From contig JABTUM010000001.1 in assembly GCA_015075375.1 (NCBI GenBank), positions 1,421,201 through 1,485,200 of the forward strand: 64,000 nt of DNA, given 5' to 3'. Below are positions 18,555 through 28,688 of the stretch, in pieces. This stretch comes from Planctomycetota bacterium. Its GTDB lineage: Bacteria; Planctomycetota; SZUA-567; H5-PLA8. Position 1 is the first letter of the stretch, and every line of letters starts with the position of its first letter. The notes beneath the pieces are model-generated. The model was not told where the DNA came from. It was given only the letters and a program-made list of their open reading frames with translations, and searched no databases. A program made the position numbers and the translations under genes.

Positions 18555-19775
18555 ATGCATGCTGCTTTCGACATGGGCTCTCCCCGGGCTTGGGTCGTGG
18601 CGGTGTTTTGGATCAGTACTTCCGCGGCGGCGCTGGACGTAACCGATATCCCATCGCCCCGCCCAAACGGTTGGGTGACAGACAGCGCCCACGCCATCCC
18701 TGCCGGCTTGGTGGCCGAACTGAATGCGCTGGGCGATCGAGTCCGGCGCGAGAGCGGGGCAGAGCTTGCCGTCGTCACGGTTCGAAGCATTGGCGGCCAG
18801 GAACCCCGCTCCTTCGCTACCCGCCTCTTCAATCATTGGGGTGTCGGTCATGCTACGCGCAACAACGGGATCCTGATCTTCGCCGCGATGGACGACCGCA
18901 AGGCCGAGATCGTCCTGGGCACGGGCATCGATGACGATGCGCAGGCCGCGGCGGCCCAGCGCATCTTCGACCAGGAAATGGTCCCGCGTTTTCGCTCCGG
19001 CCGGCCCGGAGAAGCGCTGCTCGTCGCCGCCAAGGCGTGTGCGCGAGAGATTCTCAGGTTACCTGCCGCTGCGCCCATGAATGAGGCAGACGGCGGCCTG
19101 TTGCCGTTGGAGACACCCGCACAGCCTGAATCCCTTGACGCTCCGGTCGATCGATCCTTGCAGCCCGATCCGCTTCCAGATTATGGGTATGAAACCGAAG
19201 CGATGGTCCCCGGCCGGCCTGCAACGAATTCCGGCTTCCCTTGGCTGGTGCTGGCCATTCCCGGCGCCTTGGGCGGCGGCGTGGGGCTTTACTACTGGCT
19301 GCGCTACCGCGCGCGGCGCTGCGCGCGCTGCCGCCTTTCCATGCAACGGCTCTCCGAGGCGGCCGACGACGAACACCTCGATGCCAAGCAGCGCACCGAG
19401 GAACGCCTCGGCAGCGTCGACTACGACGTCTGGCAGTGCCCGGAATGCCGTGATCTCAGGATTTTGCGCTGGGGCGCGCTCTTCAGCTCCTACGGTAAGT
19501 GCCCGTCGTGCCACGGTAGAACCAAGCATGCCCAAAGCACCACGCTGCGGCATGCGACGTACGATCACGGCGGCCTAGTCCAAGTGGATGAGACCTGCCG
19601 CTATTGCTCGTACCGGAACAACTACACCTATCGCACCGCGCGCAAAACACGTTCCTCCACCGTCGGCGGCTCGTCGTTTGGCGGTAGTTCGTCCTCGGGT
19701 GGCGGCCGCGGCGGCGGAGGCGGCGGATTCGGCGGCGGGCGTTCCGGCGGGTGCGGAGGCGGCGGCGGGTGGTGA
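18555..19775 (+). CDS. TPM-domain membrane protein with zinc-ribbon and Gly-rich tail
   Basis: The start at 18555 is favoured by a GGAG 13 nt upstream and a following signal-like segment (WVVAVFWISTSAAA); the frame is open from 18498. The N-terminal half is a TPM domain (VTDSAHAIPAG, RNNGILIFAAMDDRKAEIVLGTG), a fold found in YgcG-like exported proteins. A membrane helix lies near residues 231-255, then CxxC zinc-binding motifs (CARC, CPEC, CPSCHG, CRYC), and the protein ends in a Ser/Gly-rich tail. This is the usual topology of the family: TPM outside, zinc ribbon inside. The function is uncertain, perhaps membrane stress or photosystem-repair-like roles. Confidence 0.75.
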   Translation: MHAAFDMGSPRAWVVAVFWISTSAAALDVTDIPSPRPNGWVTDSAHAIPAGLVAELNALGDRVRRESGAELAVVTVRSIGGQEPRSFATRLFNHWGVGHATRNNGILIFAAMDDRKAEIVLGTGIDDDAQAAAAQRIFDQEMVPRFRSGRPGEALLVAAKACAREILRLPAAAPMNEADGGLLPLETPAQPESLDAPVDRSLQPDPLPDYGYETEAMVPGRPATNSGFPWLVLAIPGALGGGVGLYYWLRYRARRCARCRLSMQRLSEAADDEHLDAKQRTEERLGSVDYDVWQCPECRDLRILRWGALFSSYGKCPSCHGRTKHAQSTTLRHATYDHGGLVQVDETCRYCSYRNNYTYRTARKTRSSTVGGSSFGGSSSSGGGRGGGGGGFGGGRSGGCGGGGGW

Positions 19776-19831
19776 TCCCCACCGCGCGCCTCACCTTGCG
19801 GAAGAGCTAATTCTGCCGGATAGTGAGGTGC

Positions 19832-20575
19832 ATGGGCGCAAGCAAGATTCGACCTTTGATTGTAGCCATCGACGGCCCCGCCGGCAGCGGCAAGTCCACG
19901 GCCGCGCAGATGCTGGCGGAGGCCGAGGGCTTCGCGCACATCAACACCGGCGCGATGTACCGCGCCGTAGCCTATTTGGTCGTTGAAGGCGGGATCGATG
20001 CGGAGGCCCATCCCGATCGCGCCGCGCGAGTCGCCGAAGAGATGGCGTTCGAGTACGATTTCACTTCGCCCCAAAGCATCCAACGCTTCGTGGTCGCCTC
20101 GCGGCCCGGCGCACGCAAGCGCGACCTCACCGGCGAACTCTTCACTGCGGCCCTGACCCAAAAGCTTAAACCCATCGTAAACAACGACGCGGTGCGCAGC
20201 GTACTGGTCAAGAAAATGCGTGCCGCCGCGTTGGAGGTGCTATCCCATCATGCGCCCGGTGTGGTTCTGGAAGGGCGCGACATCGGCACCGTGGTCTTTC
20301 CGGACGCTTTCATCAAGTTCTTCATCCAGGCCGACCTCGAAGAACGGACCCGCCGCCGTGCCACGGAGCTGCACGCTCGCGGCGAGACCTACGACCTGGA
20401 AGGATTGCGCAAGCAGATCGAGTTCCGCGACCACGTGGACGCCTCCCGCGCCATTGGGCCGATGAAGAAAGCCGACGACGCCATCGAACTCGATACCACC
20501 TTCCTCTCCCCGCAGCAGACGCTCGAACGCTTGGTCGCCGAAGTTCGCAAGCGCCGCAGCGAATTGGGCCTCTGA
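19832..20575 (+). CDS. cmk: Cytidylate kinase
   Basis: Transfers phosphate from ATP to CMP/dCMP in pyrimidine nucleotide recycling. The P-loop GPAGSGKST at residues ~13-21, INTGAMYRAVAYL, the LEGRDIGTVVFPDA motif and the lid-region RRATELHARGE are all typical. At about 247 aa it is slightly longer than the E. coli enzyme. The start ATG 19832 was preferred over the in-frame GTG at 19823; neither has a strong ribosome site. It is cytoplasmic. Confidence 0.93.
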   Translation: MGASKIRPLIVAIDGPAGSGKSTAAQMLAEAEGFAHINTGAMYRAVAYLVVEGGIDAEAHPDRAARVAEEMAFEYDFTSPQSIQRFVVASRPGARKRDLTGELFTAALTQKLKPIVNNDAVRSVLVKKMRAAALEVLSHHAPGVVLEGRDIGTVVFPDAFIKFFIQADLEERTRRRATELHARGETYDLEGLRKQIEFRDHVDASRAIGPMKKADDAIELDTTFLSPQQTLERLVAEVRKRRSELGL

Positions 20576-20815
20576 TTCCTCCGCAGTCGTTGGACCGGCC
20601 AACGCGATCAGCTTACGCAATCGGTCATAGCGTTTGCTAAGCGGTCGCCCCTCCGTTTGAACGTTCAAGAACCAAACGCTGACGCGATTTGGCAACCTGC
20701 TCGCAACCAAGACTTTGTGCGATTTTCGCGCGAACTTTGCCGCGCCGGTCCAGGCTTTGCCATCATCCCACCGCGCGGTCGAGAACCGCTGTACCAGGGA
20801 AAAGGGAGCCTCGAA

Positions 20816-22423
20816 ATGAATCGCCTGAACCTCTTGCATCGACTTTGGATCGCGCCGATTTTGTGCGTCTGCGCCTGGAACGCCTGCTCGCAGGACGACC
20901 TGGCGCCACTGTCCGACGAATTCGACGATCCCGCCACCTGGACGAATTTTCAGCGCGTGAACGAAGTCGAACAGTGGAACGCCGATCAACTCGAAGCCTG
21001 GGATATCGGCGAAACTTCGCCCGGCCGTCTGATGATGATGCCGTACACGAACGGCTGGTATAACGACTACCGCGGTGTGCTGGCCTTCAAGCCCGTCAGC
21101 GGCGACTTCGTGGTGACCACGGACGTCGAGACCCATCGCCGCGGAGGCGCCGGCGCTCCCGAGGCGCTCTATTCGCTGGCCGGCATCATGGTGCGAACGC
21201 CTAAGACCACCACCCGCGAAACGTGGGCGCCGGGCGGAGAGAACTACATCTTCCTATCGGTGGGTTCCGCCAGCAATCCGGGCACGTACCAGCACGAAGT
21301 CAAGACCACCGTCAACAGCGTCTCGACGCTGGACATCACGCCCGCTTCGGCTCGCGTACGCATCCAGGTCGCGCGCATCGGTTCGGTATTCATTTGTCTG
21401 CGGCGTCCCGAAGGCGGCGCTTGGGTCGTGCACCGGCGCTACAGCCGGCCCGATATGCCCGCCACCATGCAAGTGGGCCTTACCACCTACACGGACTGGA
21501 ACTCGATGAGCGGCTTGTCCTATGTGGAATACAACCAGACGGTGCTCACCAACGGCAATCCGGACTTGGTGGCGCTTTTCGACTACCTGCGGTACCGCAG
21601 GCCGGCGGTGCCGGCAAACCTGGCGGGTTTGAATTTCGCCGATCCGGCACAAGTCTCCGATGCCCAGTTGCTCGCCTTCCTCGGCGCGAACGCAGACCTG
21701 GCTGCACCCCCGCCCCCACCTCCTGGCAATGCGAATCCGGTCATCGATAGCGTCGATGCTTCCTCCACCCCCGCGCAAGCCGGTGACGAGATTCTCTTTA
21801 CTGCGACGGCCGGCGATCCGGACGGCGACAACCTGACTTACTCTTGGGACTTCGGAAACGGGGAGATCGGCAGCGGCGCCCAAACCACGCACGCCTACGC
21901 CGCCCCGGGCACCTACGAAGCGACGTTAACCGTAAACGACGGCAACGGCGGTTCCGACGTAGCCACGCTTGAGGTGGTGATTCTGGCTGCGGCCCCGGCC
22001 GATTTGCCGCTGGCCCTCAAGCGCGTACAACTCAGCCGCAATTTCAAAGTTGCCGGGCGCGATAAAGCGTCCCTCACCGGTACGCTGGCCGTGCCCCAAG
22101 GCTTCGTGGTGGAAGGCGCAACGGTCCAGGTGGACGTTGGCGGCGTCGCCGCTACTTTCGTGCTCGACCGCCGCGGAATCGGCCGGGCCACGCTGGGCTC
22201 GTTTAAACTCAACCCTCGCAACGGCGCATGCTCGCTCACCCTGCTGGGCAATCTCGGGACCGACTGGGACGACGAAGGCTTGGCCAACGTCACCGCCACC
22301 AAAGCGGCGGTGGCCGTCGATGTCCTCGTACGCTTGAACCAGCAGGCCTATACGCGGCACGCCAACCTGCTGTATTCGGCACGCTTGGGCAAGACGGGCA
22401 AGGCCGTAGGCGGTGCACAGTAA
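20816..22423 (+). CDS. Secreted protein with concanavalin-like and PKD domains
   Basis: The start at 20816 has GGGAG upstream and is followed by a signal sequence (LLHRLWIAPILCVCAW), possibly of lipoprotein type with Cys near WNACSQ. Residues ~30-230 form a beta-rich domain (SDEFDDPATWTNFQRV; YSLAGIMVRT; ENYIFLSVGSAS) like laminin G/DUF1349-type sandwiches. A Pro-rich linker precedes a PKD domain at ~305-395 (ATAGDPDGDNLTYSWDFGNG). The C-terminal ~140 residues are another beta-rich region. It probably works at the cell surface in carbohydrate or matrix binding. Confidence 0.65.
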   Translation: MNRLNLLHRLWIAPILCVCAWNACSQDDLAPLSDEFDDPATWTNFQRVNEVEQWNADQLEAWDIGETSPGRLMMMPYTNGWYNDYRGVLAFKPVSGDFVVTTDVETHRRGGAGAPEALYSLAGIMVRTPKTTTRETWAPGGENYIFLSVGSASNPGTYQHEVKTTVNSVSTLDITPASARVRIQVARIGSVFICLRRPEGGAWVVHRRYSRPDMPATMQVGLTTYTDWNSMSGLSYVEYNQTVLTNGNPDLVALFDYLRYRRPAVPANLAGLNFADPAQVSDAQLLAFLGANADLAAPPPPPPGNANPVIDSVDASSTPAQAGDEILFTATAGDPDGDNLTYSWDFGNGEIGSGAQTTHAYAAPGTYEATLTVNDGNGGSDVATLEVVILAAAPADLPLALKRVQLSRNFKVAGRDKASLTGTLAVPQGFVVEGATVQVDVGGVAATFVLDRRGIGRATLGSFKLNPRNGACSLTLLGNLGTDWDDEGLANVTATKAAVAVDVLVRLNQQAYTRHANLLYSARLGKTGKAVGGAQ

Positions 22424-22508
22424 CTCGGTGAGCGGCGAGCGGACGACGGGGCATGCTTCTCGATGAATCGACCCTTACCGTTCTCCATGTGCAGGTCTAT
22501 TTGACCGC

Positions 22509-23075
22509 TTAAGCGCTCGGCGGGTCGGTGGTCGAAGGCGGAGTCCCGCCTTCGGCCGCCGGAGTTTTCGGAGCAGGCACGGCCGCGGAAGCCGTCGGCG
22601 CACTATCAGGTTCGGGGTGCTTGAACTCGTACCACACAAACAGGCAGACGCCGACACAGATGCAGATATCGGCCACGTTAAATATCGCCCAATGCCCGAC
22701 GAAGGGCAATTCGGGCCGGAAGTCGAAGAAGTCCCGCACGCCGCCGAAGATCACTCGGTCGATCAGGTTTCCGATTGCGCCGATGAGCAGCAGGGATTGC
22801 GTGGCCAGCACCAGCGCGTCCGAGGTTTGATGCCGCTTCCAATACCACACGATCAAGGCGCAAACCGCAAGAATGGCAATGGCCAGAATCACCAGATCCT
22901 GCCCAGCCAGCATACTGAACGCGACGCCTTCGTTGATCACGGGTGTGAAGTGAAAGACGTCCGGCCACCACGCCAAGCCGTCCGCGGGCACGGTTGAAAA
23001 TACCCAGACCTTGCTGAACTGGTCGGCGGTGATCCCCAGCAGCACTACCGATAAGAAAATCCAAGGGCGGCGCAT
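22509..23075 (-). CDS. lspA: Lipoprotein signal peptidase (signal peptidase II)
   Basis: Cleaves prolipoproteins after lipid modification. Four membrane helices are visible, and the two conserved aspartate regions GNLIDRVIFGG and FNVADICICVG are intact, with VINEGVAFSML at the usual place. The C-terminal tail (Pro/Ala/Thr-rich, ~25 residues) is an addition relative to short family members. It lies 87 nt after the dksA-like gene on the same strand, an association common in bacteria, and is probably co-transcribed. Confidence 0.92.
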   Translation of the reverse strand: MRRPWIFLSVVLLGITADQFSKVWVFSTVPADGLAWWPDVFHFTPVINEGVAFSMLAGQDLVILAIAILAVCALIVWYWKRHQTSDALVLATQSLLLIGAIGNLIDRVIFGGVRDFFDFRPELPFVGHWAIFNVADICICVGVCLFVWYEFKHPEPDSAPTASAAVPAPKTPAAEGGTPPSTTDPPSA

Positions 23076-23162
23076 GGGAGCAGTCTACGAGAGGCGTGCG
23101 GATTTGGGATTTTAGATTTGGGATTTCGGCCGAGGCACCCGAGCCGGGCCCCACCCGGACGC

Positions 23163-23654
23163 TTACGCTTCCTCGTCGCCCGGAACGCCGGCTTGATCGG
23201 CGTCATCGTCCAGCAATTCGAAGTCCCTGCCGCTGCGGCGCATGCCACCCTGTTCTTCGAGCTGTTGGCACTTCACGCACAGGTCGGCCCAAGGCATGAC
23301 TTCCAGGCGCTCTTCGGGAATATCCGTCTCGCAGGCTTCGCAGACCCCGTAACTCCCCTCCTGGATCCGCTCCAGCGCATTCTCGATCTTGTCGAGCAGT
23401 TCCTCTTCGCTCTCGATCGAGAGGAACGCAAAATCCTGCTCGTACGTATCGCTGGCGTTCTCGGCATTATTGAGGGGCGACTTGGAGTGCTCGGTTGATT
23501 CCGTGCTGGCCGTGGCGTCTTTGCTTAACGACTCGACTTGGCCATTGAGCTGTTCGCGCTTATCCATCAGGATCTCGCGAAAGCGGGCCATATCGCCTGC
23601 GTTCAAGTGTTTGGCTTGTGGTTCGGGCATCGTTTCCGTCGCCGTTCGTTCCAT
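23163..23654 (-). CDS. DksA/TraR family zinc-finger protein
   Basis: A strong ribosome site (GGAGGGGG) lies 4 nt before the ATG. Residues ~25-105 are a helical coiled-coil region, then CEACETDIPEERLEVMPW and CVKCQ give the four zinc ligands of the DksA/TraR finger. DksA proteins bind the RNA polymerase secondary channel and modulate transcription with ppGpp; this one lacks a clear DxxDxA tip, so it may be one of the shorter TraR-like variants. It is the first gene of a pair with lspA. Confidence 0.85.
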   Translation of the reverse strand: MERTATETMPEPQAKHLNAGDMARFREILMDKREQLNGQVESLSKDATASTESTEHSKSPLNNAENASDTYEQDFAFLSIESEEELLDKIENALERIQEGSYGVCEACETDIPEERLEVMPWADLCVKCQQLEEQGGMRRSGRDFELLDDDADQAGVPGDEEA

Positions 23655-25599
<1,945 letters not shown>

Positions 25600-25647
25600 T
25601 CGCCGCGCGGGACTGGCATCCGCGCACGCTTCGGGTAGACCGCGTTC

Positions 25648-26793
25648 ATGCTTGTCCAACGTCTGGGATTTGCGCTGCTGCTGAGCGCATGGATCGCTTG
25701 CGGCAGCGGGTGCGCGGCCGAACCGCTATCGGGCGAACTCGTCGTTTACTCGCCCCACGGCACCGAACTTGAAGACGCCGTGAAGAAGCGCTTCGTCGCG
25801 CAACACCCCGGCGTCAACCTGACCATCCTCGACATACCCGCCAGCCAGATCGCCAACCGGTTGCAAGCCGAACGCACTCAACCTGCCTGTGACGTATGGT
25901 GGGGAGGCACGACGGCCGATTTTCAATTGGCCGAGGCCGACGGATTGCTGACGCCGAGCGAACCGTCCTGGCGCAGAGCTCTGCCTCCCGGCGGGCGCGG
26001 GCAATCGGGCAGCTGGTACGCGCTCTACCAGACGCCCACGGTGATCATGTACAACGCCAAAAAACTGAAGCGCGAAGAAGTGCCCACCACCTGGGAAGGC
26101 CTCTTGGATCTGAAATGGAAAGGCCGCATCGTCGTACGCGACGTTCGGCCCAGCGGCACGATGAAGACCATCTTTTGCGGGCTGATCTGGCGGGAGTGGA
26201 AGCGCACCGGCCAGATCGACGACGGATTCCATTTCCTGGGCCGTTTGCATTGGAATACCGGCGCCTACGCCGCAGACCCGCAAGCCATGTACGAAATGCT
26301 TCAAGGACCCAACGATTTCGCGCTCGCGCCCTGGAACATGCCCGACGTCTTCCTGCAGCGCGATACGAATGGGCTCCCGTTCGAGTTCGTCATCCCAGAA
26401 GATGCGCCCGCGCCGTTCGATCCGGTGGCGCTGGTGGCCGGCGCTCCGCACCCCGAACTGGGCCGCGCCTTCATCGAGTTCGTGGGCTCCACCGACGAAC
26501 TGCTCCTGCAGGCCGCCGAATTCAACCGCTTGCCGGCGCGCACGGATTTGCCCCCCGAACGGCTGCCCGCGTGGATGAAGGATCTGAACCTGAAGCCGCT
26601 GCAAGTAGACTGGAACACGCTGCGCGAATACCAGGCCGAATGGATCGACCGTTGGTACCGCGAGATTAAATCTAACGACCTTCCGCCCGGCGAAGAGGGG
26701 CGCCCGCGCTGGGCATTATGGATGGGCGCGCTCGCAGCCTCGATCGGACTTGCGATATATCTTCGGAAAAAGAAACAGGAATTGCAGTCCTAG
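25648..26793 (+). CDS. Extracellular solute-binding protein with C-terminal membrane anchor
   Basis: Residues 1-29 are a signal peptide (LGFALLLSAWIACGSGC), possibly a lipoprotein signal. The body matches family 1/iron-type ABC binding proteins: GELVVYSPHGTELEDAVKKRF, DVWWGGTTADFQLAEADG, WYALYQTPTVIMYNAKKL. Unusually, a membrane helix with a basic stop (ALAASIGLAIYLRKKKQ) ends the protein, so it would be tethered rather than free. No permease or ATPase gene is adjacent. Either it serves a transporter encoded elsewhere or it acts as a sensor. Confidence 0.78.
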   Translation: MLVQRLGFALLLSAWIACGSGCAAEPLSGELVVYSPHGTELEDAVKKRFVAQHPGVNLTILDIPASQIANRLQAERTQPACDVWWGGTTADFQLAEADGLLTPSEPSWRRALPPGGRGQSGSWYALYQTPTVIMYNAKKLKREEVPTTWEGLLDLKWKGRIVVRDVRPSGTMKTIFCGLIWREWKRTGQIDDGFHFLGRLHWNTGAYAADPQAMYEMLQGPNDFALAPWNMPDVFLQRDTNGLPFEFVIPEDAPAPFDPVALVAGAPHPELGRAFIEFVGSTDELLLQAAEFNRLPARTDLPPERLPAWMKDLNLKPLQVDWNTLREYQAEWIDRWYREIKSNDLPPGEEGRPRWALWMGALAASIGLAIYLRKKKQELQS

Positions 26794-26849
26794 TCCCTGC
26801 GGACAGGATCTCTTTTAGACACCGAAAATATCCGCTGAATTTCAGGCGG

Positions 26850-27488
26850 TCAGTGGCCGTGCTTCTTCTCGGGCACGTGGCCGGGAATATTGTCCGGGCG
26901 GTACGTGTGCTTCGATAGCGAGAGTCCCAATTGCTCGCCCAATTCCAGCAGCTTGTCGCGCCGATACACCTTACTTTCGCGGCTGTCGGCCACCACGTTG
27001 TAGGTCGTGGAAAGCGCGATGGCGTCCACAGGGCAGGCTTCTTCGCACATCCCGCAATAAATACAGCGCAGCATGTCGATCTCGAAGCGCTTGGGATAGC
27101 GTTCGCGGTCGTTCCAGTCGGCGGGCGTCGCTTCGGCCTCGATGTGAATACACTCGGCCGGACAAGCCGCGGCGCACATGAAGCACGCGACGCACTTCAC
27201 ATGGCCGTTTTCATCTTTCTTGAGGTAGTGTTCGCCTCGGTATCCGTCCCGCGGCTGATGATACTTGCGTGGATTGTCGCGTTCGGTTCCGTCGTAATCG
27301 ATGGTGAACGACGGCGTAAACATGCGGCGCATCGTGTTGCCCAGGCCTTTGACGATCTCGGGCAAAAAGAGCTTCTCGACCCAGGACTGTTCGGGGTCGC
27401 CGGGTGCCAGCTTGTAACCGGCCGGCAGGTCCAAGGCCGCGGCGCCGCCGTGTGCTCCGTGGTCCGCGTGTCCGTGCGCGTCGCTCAT
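26850..27488 (-). CDS. nuoI: NADH-quinone oxidoreductase subunit I
   Basis: Complex I peripheral-arm subunit carrying two [4Fe-4S] clusters (N6a/N6b): CVACFMCAAACP and CIYCGMCEEACP. The start at 27488 (MSDAHGHADHG) gives 212 aa with a His-rich N-terminus; the frame is open much further upstream but that part is out of frame with nuoH and has no support. It is the last gene of the nuo operon here. The downstream neighbour is convergent and unrelated. Confidence 0.93.
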   Translation of the reverse strand: MSDAHGHADHGAHGGAAALDLPAGYKLAPGDPEQSWVEKLFLPEIVKGLGNTMRRMFTPSFTIDYDGTERDNPRKYHQPRDGYRGEHYLKKDENGHVKCVACFMCAAACPAECIHIEAEATPADWNDRERYPKRFEIDMLRCIYCGMCEEACPVDAIALSTTYNVVADSRESKVYRRDKLLELGEQLGLSLSKHTYRPDNIPGHVPEKKHGH

Positions 27489-27511
27489 GTTCGCCGTTCT
27501 TTCTTCGGGCC

Positions 27512-28651
27512 TTACAGGTTCACCAACGCCGTCACCACCAGATTCACCAGCGCAAGGGGAATCAACACCTTCCAGCCCAGTTCCATGACCTGATCGTAGC
27601 GGAACCGCGGGAGCGTCCAGCGCACCCACATCTGGAAGAGCACGAAAATCATTACCTTGGCGCCCAGTACCGCAAGCGATATCAAAGCCGCCAGATTCGG
27701 GCTCGCCGCCGCCACGCTGGCGTAACCCGGATAGTGCCAGCCGCCGAAGAAGAGCGTGGAAATCACCGCGCCCATCGCCAGCATCGCGATGTACTCGCCC
27801 TGGAAGAACATCCCGAACTTCATGCTGCTGTACTCGGTATGGTATCCGCCTACCAATTCGGCCTCGCACTCGGGCATATCGAACGGCAAGCGGTTGTTTT
27901 CGGCGAAGGCACAGATCACGAACAGCAGCGCCGCCAGCGGTTGGTGCCAGACCCCCCAACTGCCCAGGCCATTGGCCGCCAGGCGTCCCAGCAGAGGATC
28001 GAAGTACGTGGCCTGCGCCTGCACGATCTCGCGAAGCGACAGAGAATCGTAGTGCATGAACACCGAAAGCAGCACCAGCCCCATGGTGATCTCGTAGCTG
28101 ATCATCTGCGCCGTCGCGCGCACGCCACCCAGCAGCGAGAACTTGCTGTTGCTGGCCCAACCGCCGAGCTGCACGCCGTACGCCGCGAGGCTCGAGACCG
28201 AAAGCACCCACAGCATTCCGACGCCTAAGTCTGCGACGATCAGCGGGACGGTCGTACCTCCGAAAGTCAAATCCGCACCTACCGGCACCACCACGAAGGT
28301 CAGGAACGGAGGAAGCAGCGCGAAAAACGGCGCGAGGCTGAACAAAAACTTATCTGCCTGCGCCGGGATGAAGTCTTCCTTCGAGATGAGCTTAATCGCG
28401 TCGGCCAGCGGCTGGAGCAGCCCGCCCAGAATGCGCTTTCCGCCTCCGGAAAATCCCAGCACGCCTTGCGCCAGACCGTCGGGCCCCAGCAAGCCGACAC
28501 GGTTGGGGCCCACGCGGTTTTGAATCCACGCGCAAACTTTACGCTCCAGGTACACGAGCAGCGGCACCACGGCCAGCACCGCGCCAAACACCAGCAGGAC
28601 CGGAAGCAGCTTCCAGCCCACCGCACTCGCGTCCAAACCCAGACTGAGCAT
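27512..28651 (-). CDS. nuoH: NADH-quinone oxidoreductase subunit H
   Basis: Membrane subunit at the quinone-binding junction of complex I. About eight membrane helices are visible, with YLERKVCAWIQNRVGPNRVG near the N-terminus and the loop motif ENNRLPFDMPECEAELVGGY. The start at 28651 is favoured by AGGAGT upstream; in-frame ATGs at 28669 and 28678 are possible. It begins 37 nt after the nuoG stop. Confidence 0.93.
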   Translation of the reverse strand: MLSLGLDASAVGWKLLPVLLVFGAVLAVVPLLVYLERKVCAWIQNRVGPNRVGLLGPDGLAQGVLGFSGGGKRILGGLLQPLADAIKLISKEDFIPAQADKFLFSLAPFFALLPPFLTFVVVPVGADLTFGGTTVPLIVADLGVGMLWVLSVSSLAAYGVQLGGWASNSKFSLLGGVRATAQMISYEITMGLVLLSVFMHYDSLSLREIVQAQATYFDPLLGRLAANGLGSWGVWHQPLAALLFVICAFAENNRLPFDMPECEAELVGGYHTEYSSMKFGMFFQGEYIAMLAMGAVISTLFFGGWHYPGYASVAAASPNLAALISLAVLGAKVMIFVLFQMWVRWTLPRFRYDQVMELGWKVLIPLALVNLVVTALVNL

Positions 28652-28688
28652 CCCCTGCACTCCTGTCATGCCGCGCACGTCCTACGGC

